Assembly: GCF_900176145.1 (NCBI RefSeq)
Contig: NZ_FWWY01000001.1
Coordinates: 2,849,444 to 2,913,443 of the forward strand
DNA: 64,000 nucleotides
Direction of reading: 5' to 3'
Source of the DNA: Sulfobacillus thermosulfidooxidans DSM 9293
Lineage (GTDB): Bacteria; Bacillota; Sulfobacillia; Sulfobacillales; Sulfobacillaceae
Below, piece after piece: positions 17,151-25,798 of this stretch; the first letter of the stretch is position 1, and each line of letters starts with the position of its first letter. A program made the translations under genes and the position numbers. The notes beneath the pieces are model-generated. The model had not been told where the DNA came from. It saw nothing but the letters and a program-made list of their open reading frames with translations, and made no database searches.

Positions 17151-17603
17151 ATGGCGGAACTTGCTGATTTTCAGAAGGCAGTTGAGCGGATTACCCAGTG
17201 GAAGAATCAGGGACCTGATGATGTTGCCGTAATGGCGAATGTTGTAGCTCAAATACGTCAGTTGTGGCCTTCGTGGTGCTGGGTCGGATTTTACCGTGTC
17301 TTTCATTTAGGACACGACTTAATCCTGGGCCCGTTTTATGGGCCTCCAGCACCCTCTCTCATTTCGTGGGGGCAAGGGGTTGTGGGGTCTTGCGCTGCTG
17401 AACGTGCGGTGCAAATTGTCGGGTCCATTAAAAAATTTCCCGGTTACATTGCTGCGATCGCGGACACTCAATGCGAAGTGGGACTTCCTCTCATTCGGAA
17501 TAACCACCTATATGCGGTGTTGGACTGTCAATCGCCTGAGGTGGACGGAATCGATTTAGTGGCCGTAGAATGGCTAGGTCAAATTGTCTCGATATTAAGT
17601 TAG
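17151..17603 (+). CDS. GAF domain protein related to free-methionine-R-sulfoxide reductase
   Basis: A 150-residue GAF protein whose overall pattern (SWCWVGFYR, LILGPFYG, GQGVVGSCAAE, KKFPGYIAAIADTQCEVGLPL, AVLDCQS) follows the fRMsr/YebR family. The family's active-site GVCG and HIACD cysteines are V and A here, while cysteines occur at GSC and TQC instead, so the known chemistry cannot be assumed. It is the last gene of the sHdr operon, 66 bases after dsrE, with a terminator 15 bases after its stop. Redox sensing is one guess. Confidence 0.75.
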   Translation: MAELADFQKAVERITQWKNQGPDDVAVMANVVAQIRQLWPSWCWVGFYRVFHLGHDLILGPFYGPPAPSLISWGQGVVGSCAAERAVQIVGSIKKFPGYIAAIADTQCEVGLPLIRNNHLYAVLDCQSPEVDGIDLVAVEWLGQIVSILS

Positions 17604-17618
17604 CCTCTTTAGAGCCCC

Positions 17619-17657
17619 GAGCCGAATGATCACTGTTATCATTCGGCTCGTTTTTAT
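17619..17657 (+). terminator. Rho-independent terminator closing the sHdr operon
   Basis: A 12-bp perfect stem (GAGCCGAATGAT with ATCATTCGGCTC), a seven-base loop and a following GTTTTTAT. It follows the GAF gene. Confidence 0.92.
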
Positions 17658-17766
17658 CTGGGTGCACAACTTTACGTTTTGTCACTCACTCGCTTGGCTT
17701 GGCAAAAGATTATTGAGTGGCAGCTGAATGATGAATGAAGGAACAGCAAAGGGAAGGAGTATTAAC

Positions 17767-18111
17767 ATGGATGAAGCCTCTTTACGTCTCGATTACTGGA
17801 TCGATACACGCTCGGATCCGAAGTTTCCATTATGGGTTATTTTTAAAGAAATTGGGCATAGCCAAACAAAGTGTGACCAGTTGCCCTATGCCAGACGGTC
17901 TTTAAAGTCTATACCGGAATTGCTAAAACAACTGGAATCTTTGGCGCCGCTTAACGCTATTGCTAAGGAGCTCAATGTTCCAGAGCAAGAAGTTCGAGCC
18001 GCTTTATGGTATGCGGCATGGATTCTTGAACATTTAAAGCCTGAAGAGTCATGGGAAGAATGGAACAATCGGGTAGACCAGGCTTGGCACGATGGCATAT
18101 TACATGATTAG
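17767..18111 (+). CDS. Hypothetical protein, 114 aa
   Basis: I do not recognise it with certainty. The protein is soluble and helical; the middle (LAPLNAIAKELNVPEQEVRAAL) reads like a helix-turn-helix, with a Trp-rich acidic C-terminus. ATG at 17767 follows GGGAAGGAG at good distance; an upstream ATG at 17728 has no such site. It lies alone between the sHdr terminator and the PrsW gene, and could be a small DNA-binding protein. Confidence 0.6.
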   Translation: MDEASLRLDYWIDTRSDPKFPLWVIFKEIGHSQTKCDQLPYARRSLKSIPELLKQLESLAPLNAIAKELNVPEQEVRAALWYAAWILEHLKPEESWEEWNNRVDQAWHDGILHD

Positions 18112-18293
18112 GCACAAAGACAGATGTTGTGTATGATGTGTTTATAATCATGATGTCTTTTGAGGGATAGACGTTTCAAATTTTACAGTCAACCATTGAC
18201 CGTGTTTGGCAGAAAATGATTATCACGACAAAGGAACACAGGAACAAAGATCAAGATGCTTGCTGTTACTAATCATGAAAGGCGGATTTTGGG

Positions 18294-19244
18294 ATGAATC
18301 TCCCTCCACATCGCCATCAATGTGAAAATTGCGGTGCGCCAATTGATGAACTGTTATGTGATGCATGCCGTAATCGCCAGGCCGGATTGTTTGCCGTGGC
18401 ATACCGTCCGTTGCCCAACAACTTTCTTTTATATATTTTCACGATTCTCAAATCGCGGTTATTTTTAGGATTGTTTGTGTTTGCTACAGCTCCGATTCTG
18501 CTTGGTGATTTACATCTCAATATTGTTGACGGAATGATGGTCTATTTTTCTTTATTCTGGTTTTTTATTTTTCAGCCATTAATGGCAGCACAATTACGTA
18601 TCCGATCCTTGCTGTTAGACATTACGGCTTATGTGTTCACGGGCACGCTTGGCGTATTTTTTGCCTTGACCGTGGAGTCTTTTTGGATTAATCATGGGGC
18701 TAATTTACTGTTGAACTCGCACGTATTGTTTATTTCGGCTCCCGCTTACGTTTTATTCATTGGCTTGACTGAAGAGTTTGCTAAACAAATGATTGTACTC
18801 CTGATCTTCTTTTTTAATCGGGCTAAAAAGAAGGCTTGGAGTCCTTTAGCCTATATGATGGTGGGAATCAGTTCGGGTTTGGGATTTTCCGCTGTCGAGA
18901 ATATTTCCTATGTGCAACATGGTATCTTATTCGATGTGCTGCACCATAGTGTGGGTCTTGGCACGATTACGGCATTAACGCGCGCATTATATACGCCCTT
19001 TTTGCATGCCATTTGGGCAGGCATTGTCGCTTATGCCTTAGGTATTGTGGCGCAAAGGGGATATCGCGATTGGCATCTTGCGGTTGGAGCGTATTTGATT
19101 GCCGCAATTTTTCACGGATTCTATGATGCATCTTTAGGATATGGTGATTTATCGATTTTGGACGTTGCCCTTTCTTATCTGGTCTTTTTAAGCTTGTTAC
19201 TCAATAATCGCCGACGTCAATATTTAGGTGTTTCGAAAGGATAA
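18294..19244 (+). CDS. PrsW-family intramembrane metalloprotease with N-terminal zinc ribbon
   Basis: A 316-residue membrane protein. The N-terminus has a zinc ribbon (CENCGAPIDELLCDACRN). About eight membrane helices follow, with the PrsW signature residues: the glutamate pair in GLTEEFAKQ, the Glu-Asn in AVENISY, His in FLHAIWAG and His in IFHGFYDASL. PrsW proteases cleave membrane proteins such as anti-sigma factors; in Firmicutes they also act on spore or peptide targets. No anti-sigma gene is adjacent, so the substrate is unknown. GAAAGGCGG lies about ten bases before the ATG. Confidence 0.85.
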   Translation: MNLPPHRHQCENCGAPIDELLCDACRNRQAGLFAVAYRPLPNNFLLYIFTILKSRLFLGLFVFATAPILLGDLHLNIVDGMMVYFSLFWFFIFQPLMAAQLRIRSLLLDITAYVFTGTLGVFFALTVESFWINHGANLLLNSHVLFISAPAYVLFIGLTEEFAKQMIVLLIFFFNRAKKKAWSPLAYMMVGISSGLGFSAVENISYVQHGILFDVLHHSVGLGTITALTRALYTPFLHAIWAGIVAYALGIVAQRGYRDWHLAVGAYLIAAIFHGFYDASLGYGDLSILDVALSYLVFLSLLLNNRRRQYLGVSKG

Positions 19245-19377
19245 GGGGGAGGATGGCAACGCCCCTTGCATTTTTCGTATTTTAATTTTTCCCCATTAAG
19301 GTAGAGAAGCATGAAGGAGGGCTCTGTTTACGGTACCAGCAGCTTTATTTCGTCTCACGCGCCATATTACCTATTGG

Positions 19378-19728
19378 TTGCGGTGGTTTATTGAAGTGGT
19401 TATTTTAGTGACGTTGGCAGTGGGCATTGTGGCGTTCTTTGCTCATTGGGGAGGACTCATCTATCATCCGGAGCAAATTCTGATGAATTTGCGCGGAATA
19501 TTGGATGACATTTTTACCTTGGCGTTGCTTGTAGAAATGCGGGATTTGTTTCGTCACTTATCACCAACCAGGCTCTTAGATATTGTTGCGACAGTTTTGG
19601 CCAGACAGTTGGCGTTAGCACATAGCGTGGAAGGCGTTTTGCCCGTTGCTATTGCGATATCATTGATTGTTTTGGTCAGAGGTATTTGGACCCGCTTCTT
19701 TGAAAAAGCGGAAATAGAAGAAGGTTAG
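19378..19728 (+). CDS. PsiE-like small membrane protein
   Basis: A 116-residue protein in this reading with about four hydrophobic helices; the pattern (EVVILVTLAVGIVAFF, ILDDIFTLALLVEMRDLFRHL) resembles the PsiE family. TTG at 19378 is the first usual start codon, but no ribosome site precedes it. A perfect GAAGGAGGG lies at 19313-19321 and the frame stays open back to it, with ACG at the proper distance (19330), so the true protein may be 16 residues longer with a non-standard start. It precedes the ABC exporter genes. Confidence 0.6.
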   Translation: MRWFIEVVILVTLAVGIVAFFAHWGGLIYHPEQILMNLRGILDDIFTLALLVEMRDLFRHLSPTRLLDIVATVLARQLALAHSVEGVLPVAIAISLIVLVRGIWTRFFEKAEIEEG

Positions 19729-19798
19729 AGGCCACTTAATGGCTAGCCATCAGACTCTTTTGAGTGAATAGGGTATGTAAGAAAGGCAGGAATGATCG

Positions 19799-20644
19799 GT
19801 GTTATCGTGGTCGGCAGTGACCATGGGATTTGATCGAGAACATCCTATTTTTACCCAATTAAATCTCACGATTTATCCGAGTATGTCGGTCATTGGACCA
19901 TCGGGATCGGGGAAATCGACCTTGTTAAGCTCTTTGCTAGGTTATGTATCACTTTTTGAGGGTGAAATTCTGATTGACGGTGTACCAGCGGACCGTACTG
20001 TCGTGGGACAATTGATTAGTTATATGCCCCAAGAAAACATTTTGCCTGGGGATTTGACCCTGCGAGAATACCTGAGCGAATTAGCCGAATTAGATGGACA
20101 AAAAAGCATTCAGGTAAAGGAAACGGTTTATGAGATGGCGTCACTTGTGCATTTAGAATCGGTATTAGATCGTCGGCTTGGACACATGTCTGGGGGAATG
20201 AAACGCCGCGCCCTGTTGGCTGCCGTTCTTCTTTATCCTGCGCCCTGGGTGATAATTGATGAACCGACGTCAGGTCTCGATCCAGAAGAGCAATTAACAG
20301 TACTCGGCTTATTGTCAGAGCTTTCTCAGAAACGACACGTGGTCATTGCGACATCGCGGCTAGAAGAAGTTGCGGCATTACAAGGGGACATTGTCTTGGT
20401 ATTGCCGCAAGGTCAGGTCGAGATTATGAGCCGGGAACGACTTCAAGCCATGGCTCGTGGACATGTCTTTGTGCTGCCTGATCACGAGGTCGACTTAGGC
20501 CGAACGCGTTTGTGGCAACCAATGCCTGATGGGCAGGTAAAAATTTTTAGTGATAAACCTCTACCCCATGCTGTCAGTATCGAACCCACCTTAGAAGATG
20601 GGTATTATTGGTATTTATCACAGCGTGAGTTGATGGTGTCATGA
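19799..20644 (+). CDS. ABC transporter ATP-binding protein
   Basis: A 281-residue ABC ATPase with Walker A GPSGSGKST, signature MSGGMKRR, and Walker B WVIIDEPTSGLDP. The C-terminal 80 residues are an extra domain of unknown role. Its stop overlaps the start of a second ATPase gene by four bases (ATGA), so the two likely form a heterodimer. It works with the two permeases that follow. The start is GTG; GAAAGGCAGGA lies upstream. Confidence 0.9.
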   Translation: MLSWSAVTMGFDREHPIFTQLNLTIYPSMSVIGPSGSGKSTLLSSLLGYVSLFEGEILIDGVPADRTVVGQLISYMPQENILPGDLTLREYLSELAELDGQKSIQVKETVYEMASLVHLESVLDRRLGHMSGGMKRRALLAAVLLYPAPWVIIDEPTSGLDPEEQLTVLGLLSELSQKRHVVIATSRLEEVAALQGDIVLVLPQGQVEIMSRERLQAMARGHVFVLPDHEVDLGRTRLWQPMPDGQVKIFSDKPLPHAVSIEPTLEDGYYWYLSQRELMVS

Positions 20645-21507
20645 CAGCGTCTTCATCCTATCTGCTTGCGGCGGATCAAATAGGCCTGTCTATCCGTAAT
20701 GAATGGCTTTTAAAAAATGTTTCATTCCGTTTACATCGGGGGATTACCGCGCTCATCGGACCTAATGGGGCTGGCAAAACCACGCTCTTTCGTATCCTGG
20801 CGGGCATCTATGAACCTTCCGAGGGGCGTTTGATGGTGAATTTGCCTGTCGTTTCTTCGCGTTCTCGAGCGGCATATGTTCCTCAGTTTCCCGGAGCCTA
20901 TCCGCACCTTACGCCTTTTGACTATTTGGTGTGGATTGGTGGGTTTAGTGGATTGACGTATGATGAGGCCAGAGATCATGCACGGGAGATTTTGTTGAGG
21001 ATGGATTTGTCTGCTGTGGCTTTTCGTCCCTCGAACCAACTTGATGGGGGTCAGAAGAGGCGAGTAGCCTTGGCCGCAGCATGGATACAAAGGCAGCCTA
21101 TTGTTTTATTGGATGAACCTACCGCAGGGCTTGACCCAGCTGGCCGATTGGCCTTCTGGCGGGATTTAACGCTTTGGAATCGCGAATTGCAGATTGACGG
21201 CAGTTATCTGATTACAACGCATTTGTTAACCGAAGTGGAACAATATTGCCAGCATGTCATTATTTTAGATAGAGGTACGACACGATTTGCGGGTTCAACG
21301 AATGACTTGCGTCAAAGAGCCAAACCTTATAGTTTCTGGGCCAAAGACCCCGTTGTCTCTCACGATCACACGATTGTGGCAGGGCTGAGATCTCCTCAAG
21401 GAATTCCCATATTAAGTGCGAAACCTGAAAAGCTGTGGGCCGAGCGTGAACCCACGGTATTGGACGGGTATTTATCCGTCATTCAAAATATCGGAAAGGA
21501 GGTTTAA
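20641..21507 (+). CDS. ABC transporter ATP-binding protein
   Basis: A second ABC ATPase, 288 residues, with Walker A GPNGAGKTTL, signature LDGGQKRR (a variant of LSGGQ) and Walker B IVLLDEPTAGLDP. The LDGGQ in place of LSGGQ differs from the sister ATPase and may make one of the two ATP sites less active. The start overlaps the preceding gene by four bases. Its 3' end carries the ribosome site for the permease gene. Confidence 0.9.
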   Translation: MTASSSYLLAADQIGLSIRNEWLLKNVSFRLHRGITALIGPNGAGKTTLFRILAGIYEPSEGRLMVNLPVVSSRSRAAYVPQFPGAYPHLTPFDYLVWIGGFSGLTYDEARDHAREILLRMDLSAVAFRPSNQLDGGQKRRVALAAAWIQRQPIVLLDEPTAGLDPAGRLAFWRDLTLWNRELQIDGSYLITTHLLTEVEQYCQHVIILDRGTTRFAGSTNDLRQRAKPYSFWAKDPVVSHDHTIVAGLRSPQGIPILSAKPEKLWAEREPTVLDGYLSVIQNIGKEV

Positions 21508-21526
21508 CCCCATTACGCGAAAGGTC

Positions 21527-23557
21527 ATGCAATCACCAGTGATGACATCATTAAATACCATGGGTGCTGCACGGCCATTGAGAACCATCATCGCCGTGAT
21601 CATCAAAGATACCATTCGTTTAAGTTGGCGTGATCCATTAACCCGATTAGAAATCGCGTTACTGGCGATCTTAACCTTTTTATCCGCGATTGCCACCATT
21701 GGGTCACCCAATGCGGGTGATGGCGCGATTCAAATGCTGGCAATCTCGTACCAAGTGACACCATTTAGTTTAGTCTTGATTATTGGTCAATTGGGACGTC
21801 ACCGGCCTCATGAGCTCTTGTGGCATACCCGGCGCTTACCTCGCTTTGCCTATTTAAGTGGCCGGTTTTTGGGACTACTCATTGTGGGATTCATCATTCT
21901 GGGCCTTATGGGGATTGAAGGCTCCTTACTCATGGCGATTATTGGGACGTTTCCGATTATGCCCAGCATTGCTGACAACTTTTTCTTTTTGTTGACTATT
22001 GCTGCTCCGAGCCTTGTTGTGGTCACTGGCGCGTTTCTGTGGCTTAGTGAATGGCAGGGCGATGAAGGTCATTATTTTGTTCTCGCGATTGTCCTGTCTT
22101 TAATCATTGCCTTTAGCGAGTACAAGATTCCGGCCTTAGAGGCGTGGAATCCTCACTTGTTGTTTTACAATCCCTTTCCGGGTTTTTTGATGTTGGGATT
22201 GGCATTACCGCCTGCTTTATATGGCCCAGTTGGGATTCCTTCGTGGCTAGTTATCAACCGTGTAATCTGGATGGCTGTGGGTTTGGGATTTTTTCTTTTA
22301 GCGTTAATGAGTTCACGAAGTGTTACGCATCTTTATCCGTTAAAAAGTGCCGGTAAATTTCGCTTGGGAGCTGGGGTTCTCATAGCCGGATTTTTTCTGG
22401 GACTCGTCACGCTGCATCATTTAGCCACTGAACTTTCGCCATATCCCTTAGTCATGACCATAGACGAACAAGTGCAAAGCCGCAATGAAGTGGTGACATT
22501 GCATGTTAATCCATCGACGGGCTTTATTTCGGGTCAGGCTATGATGTCTTTTTCCCATGCCCAAGTGGGAACGCTGAATATAGCACTGAACCGCGGATTG
22601 ATGTTGCATGGGAATTTTCCCATTTTACGTATGAATCACGGGGATGTATTTGCTATGTCGGCGGCGGCTCAATGGAGGGTGCGCTTAAGCCATCCCGTGA
22701 AGACGTTAACTTTATCATTCTCGGGCCATCTATTACCGCAACCCACCCCATTAGTTTATCCGCCATTTTTCCCGGGCAACGTTTATGAACATTTATATGT
22801 TGGGCACTCGCGTGTATTCCTCCAAAGCGGAGGATTTTGGTACCCACGTCTTATACAATTTCATCAACAACAAGCTGTGGTTGTTTCCGGACTTTCGCAA
22901 TTGACGTTATCAGAACCGGCCAATGAGCGTTTACCAGTTCCTGTTACCGATATGGATATTGAAGGCTCTAAAACCTGGAACTATGAACCCGACCAAGGCC
23001 CGCTATTTTTCTTTCAAGCACCATACCGCATAGTTCGCCATCAAGGCTTTGATGTGCTTGGACCTGAACCGTTGTCCAAGTCAGCTACTCGCTCATTCCA
23101 CAGTTTTAGGCAGGCGTGGCAACGTCTAGGACCATGGCTAATCGGCACTCAGAAGCCTTTTATCGTGGTTTATAGTCCTATCACTATTCATCCCTTATTG
23201 TGGCAAAGGGTACTGATTGTTTCGGCAGTTCATCCTTTTACGTTGCCGGGAGATCCCGTCACAGGCTCCACTGAGATTCCTTCGCCGTTTGAAGCCGCGG
23301 TGACATTGGACCAATTATGGTGGGAGCCCACTCCTCATTCGTCCGTTTTACAGTACGAAACCCTTTTGGAAGCGTATCGGGGCACTCCTAGAATTCGCTC
23401 CTTGTTGGCCGAGGTTCAAAAGGGACAAATACCGGGATTACCGAAACTTACGTCACAAGAGGCGGCAACCATATTGAACGAGTGGCCTCATCTTTCCACT
23501 CTTTCGGCACAGCAATGGCTCAGCTATGCCGGATTATCGCCAGACGGAGGACTGTAA
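21527..23557 (+). CDS. Large ABC-2-type permease with M1-peptidase-like ectodomain
   Basis: About 676 residues. The first third has roughly six membrane helices typical of ABC-2 permeases. The middle and end (from TLHVNPSTGFISGQ) resemble the N-terminal beta domain of M1 aminopeptidases fused to such permeases in other bacteria, but I see no HExxH zinc motif, so it is not an active peptidase. AAAGGAGG lies at 21495-21502; ATT at 21512 is at proper distance while the first ATG (21527) is 24 bases away, so a non-standard start is possible. Confidence 0.75.
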   Translation: MQSPVMTSLNTMGAARPLRTIIAVIIKDTIRLSWRDPLTRLEIALLAILTFLSAIATIGSPNAGDGAIQMLAISYQVTPFSLVLIIGQLGRHRPHELLWHTRRLPRFAYLSGRFLGLLIVGFIILGLMGIEGSLLMAIIGTFPIMPSIADNFFFLLTIAAPSLVVVTGAFLWLSEWQGDEGHYFVLAIVLSLIIAFSEYKIPALEAWNPHLLFYNPFPGFLMLGLALPPALYGPVGIPSWLVINRVIWMAVGLGFFLLALMSSRSVTHLYPLKSAGKFRLGAGVLIAGFFLGLVTLHHLATELSPYPLVMTIDEQVQSRNEVVTLHVNPSTGFISGQAMMSFSHAQVGTLNIALNRGLMLHGNFPILRMNHGDVFAMSAAAQWRVRLSHPVKTLTLSFSGHLLPQPTPLVYPPFFPGNVYEHLYVGHSRVFLQSGGFWYPRLIQFHQQQAVVVSGLSQLTLSEPANERLPVPVTDMDIEGSKTWNYEPDQGPLFFFQAPYRIVRHQGFDVLGPEPLSKSATRSFHSFRQAWQRLGPWLIGTQKPFIVVYSPITIHPLLWQRVLIVSAVHPFTLPGDPVTGSTEIPSPFEAAVTLDQLWWEPTPHSSVLQYETLLEAYRGTPRIRSLLAEVQKGQIPGLPKLTSQEAATILNEWPHLSTLSAQQWLSYAGLSPDGGL

Positions 23558-23559
23558 TC

Positions 23560-24234
23560 ATGCGATCTTTTTGGCACATCATCCGGGTGAACGTCAAGAT
23601 CAGCGGGTGGATGCCGGCTATTCTTGCGGGAATTTCTGTAACCTTGTTGGCATTGACCCATGGCCCTCTCGAATTGGCTCGGTTATGGCAACATCATTTC
23701 ATTGAAAACTGTGAAGCTTTTTTTCCCCTGACTTATGCCTTTATTACCGCTCCTTTGATGGTCATAGACCATGAATTTGGGATGATTGAACTGACATCAT
23801 CATTGCCCCGACAGCACATTTTGCTCGTGCGGTGGATTATTACTTGGGGAATGGCGACACTGGTCAATATCGTGTTTGTGAGCATTATGATAAGCCTATG
23901 GGGACCAGTACGATTGGGAGCTGGAATCTTAGCGGCTCTTGGTCCTTTGTTTTTGGAATCCGGTTTGGCATTATGGGCTAGTGCTCTTACCAAACGTGTG
24001 GCTGTGGGCTATTTAGTGGCGATAGCCCTGCCAGTGTCCGATTTGATTGTTCGGGTTCTTGGAGGGTTTCAGGCTTTTCCACTCCTGCAATTTGTCAATT
24101 TATTTGCGTTTCGCTGGCCCATTACCAGCGTGAATTGGCAGATCGTAGCGGTAACCCAATTTGTAACAGGCTTTTTGTTAATGACCATGGCGATTATTTT
24201 CGCCCGTTGGTTGTATCAACGCATGCTCTCTTAA
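23560..24234 (+). CDS. ABC-2-type permease subunit
   Basis: A 224-residue membrane protein with about six helices and the general pattern of ABC-2 permeases (ITAPLMVIDHEFGMIELTSSLPR). The ATG at 23560 follows GGAGG at good distance and two bases after the previous stop. With the larger permease and the two ATPases it should complete an exporter. The substrate cannot be told; small peptides or lipids are possible. Confidence 0.8.
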   Translation: MRSFWHIIRVNVKISGWMPAILAGISVTLLALTHGPLELARLWQHHFIENCEAFFPLTYAFITAPLMVIDHEFGMIELTSSLPRQHILLVRWIITWGMATLVNIVFVSIMISLWGPVRLGAGILAALGPLFLESGLALWASALTKRVAVGYLVAIALPVSDLIVRVLGGFQAFPLLQFVNLFAFRWPITSVNWQIVAVTQFVTGFLLMTMAIIFARWLYQRMLS

Positions 24235-24359
24235 ACGCATATCGTTGTTTTTAAGAGGTTGTGGGGATCAACGGATCCTTTAGTCCGTTATCAGCTTAAG
24301 GATCATCACGGTGCGATCTGATTAATCATCTGGGTTTCACTCCGAGGACAAGAGGGGAG

Positions 24360-24551
24360 ATGGTTTTTGTTCGAAACCTCATAGGTGTGGCACTTCTGAT
24401 TTTTGCCCTTCTCGCTATGGCCGCATGGTCAGGGTTTCGTAATGGCTCGCGTATTCGGAACCATGATGGACCATTGTGGCCGTGGGTCATCCGTCTTCTA
24501 TTGACGGGAATTGTGCTGAGCTCTATGGGTTGGAGCGCACTGCACCGGTGA
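24360..24551 (+). CDS. Small two-helix membrane protein, 63 aa
   Basis: The protein has two hydrophobic helices separated by a short charged loop (GFRNGSRIRNHDGP). AGAGGGG lies almost directly before the ATG, closer than usual, so translation is likely but not certain. It lies 125 bases after the ABC permease and may be in the same transcript. Function unknown. Confidence 0.45.
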   Translation: MVFVRNLIGVALLIFALLAMAAWSGFRNGSRIRNHDGPLWPWVIRLLLTGIVLSSMGWSALHR

Positions 24552-24633
24552 TGCGTACTCTTCAGTGGCGGCAAAAATGAGATCACGGGATTTTTTGATT
24601 ATTGATATCAAGCTCTCCGCAATACTCTTTGGA

Positions 24634-24663
24634 TTGACAAAGACGTAATCGTATTATTAATAT
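24634..24663 (+). promoter_or_regulatory. Probable vegetative promoter of proBA
   Basis: Perfect -35 TTGACA with TAATAT 18 bases later, upstream of the T-box leader. A second TTGACA at 24709 has no clear -10. Confidence 0.55.
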
Positions 24664-24739
24664 TAGTTTCAACAAATGAGTGGTTTGGCATGTTATGGTT
24701 TCTTATGGTTGACACTCACATATGGGAATCAAATGAATT

Positions 24740-24955
24740 ACACTTTTTCGTGCAATGAAGAAGCCATAGATTTTCTCTTCATGACAGAGAGCCAGAGCCT
24801 GTGAAAACTGGTATGAAGGAGAAATCTTACCCACTTCGGAGCATTCTTGTGATGAACAAGACGGTGCCGCCGTTATCCGGTATCGAGGGGCCTTTTAGGC
24901 AATCGAGGTGGTACCGCGGAGCTAATCCGTCCTCATGGAGGACGGATTTTTGTTG
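24740..24955 (+). promoter_or_regulatory. T-box riboswitch, proline-specific, controlling proBA
   Basis: The leader ends with the T-box core GAGGTGGTACCGCGG (24905-24919) and a terminator (CCGTCC...GGACGG plus a T-run, 24927-24951). Upstream is the conserved GCCGTTATCCGG region (24868-24879) and stem I. The likely specifier is CCC at 24830-24832, in TTAC-CC-ACTTCGGAG, which reads proline. Uncharged tRNA-Pro would stabilise the antiterminator and switch on proB and proA, in keeping with the downstream genes. Confidence 0.93.
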
Positions 24956-24975
24956 TTGAATGGGGGATATCACAG

Positions 24976-25743
24976 TTGCGGATTGTGGTGAAGATTGGGA
25001 CATCCAGTTTGTGCGGGGATGACGGACGGCTAATGGACGCACGGGTCGAGAATTTGGCCCGTCAAATTGCATGGACCCGCAAACAACACCATGAACTCAT
25101 TGTCGTCTCGTCCGGAGCGGTTGGAGCAGGCATTGGTCATACGGGTAAACGTCCCACCAATGTTATTGAAAAGCAGGCCCTAGCCGCGATTGGGCAAACT
25201 TATTTGATGCAGGCCTATCAGCGACACTTACCAGACATTTCCCTAGCACAAATTCTCTTGACGCGACAAGATCTTGAGCATCCAGCACGGCGTGCCAATT
25301 CAGCTAACACGATTCAACGCCTGCTGGAATGGGGAGCGCTTCCCATTGTGAATGAAAATGACACCGTAGCGCATGAAGAAATTCGCATCGGCGATAATGA
25401 TACGCTGGCCGCCCGCGTGGCTGGCTTGATTCAGGCTGATCTTCTTATTTTATTATCGGATGTTGACGGCCTTTATACGGAAGATCCCAGACAAGATCCT
25501 GATGCCCAGCACATTGCAACGGTGCCGTGGGTTTCAGCAGAACTCCTCAACCGACATACAGCGTCCAAAGGTCCATGGGGGACTGGGGGAATGCACACAA
25601 AATTATTAGCCGCGCGTATTGCTCAGGAACATGGAATTCCTACCATCCTTGCCGACAGTTCCACCTACGGGATTTTGCAACATTTGATTCAAGGAGATCC
25701 CATGCGCGCCACCTATTTCTTATCGCAGCCCGAAAATTCATAG
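24976..25743 (+). CDS. proB: Glutamate 5-kinase (short form)
   Basis: A 255-residue amino-acid kinase: RIVVKIGTSSL at the N-terminus, VSSGAVGAGIGHTG, NENDTVAHEEIRIGDNDTLAARVA and a KGPWGTGGMHTKL loop. It lacks the C-terminal PUA domain found in longer ProB proteins. It phosphorylates glutamate, the first step of proline synthesis. The start is TTG with GGGGGA upstream. It lies behind the proline T-box and ahead of proA. Confidence 0.95.
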   Translation: MRIVVKIGTSSLCGDDGRLMDARVENLARQIAWTRKQHHELIVVSSGAVGAGIGHTGKRPTNVIEKQALAAIGQTYLMQAYQRHLPDISLAQILLTRQDLEHPARRANSANTIQRLLEWGALPIVNENDTVAHEEIRIGDNDTLAARVAGLIQADLLILLSDVDGLYTEDPRQDPDAQHIATVPWVSAELLNRHTASKGPWGTGGMHTKLLAARIAQEHGIPTILADSSTYGILQHLIQGDPMRATYFLSQPENS

Positions 25744-25798
25744 AACGAGGCCATTATGCACGGCAATATCATGGGATTTAACAAAAGGAGCAGTAGAT

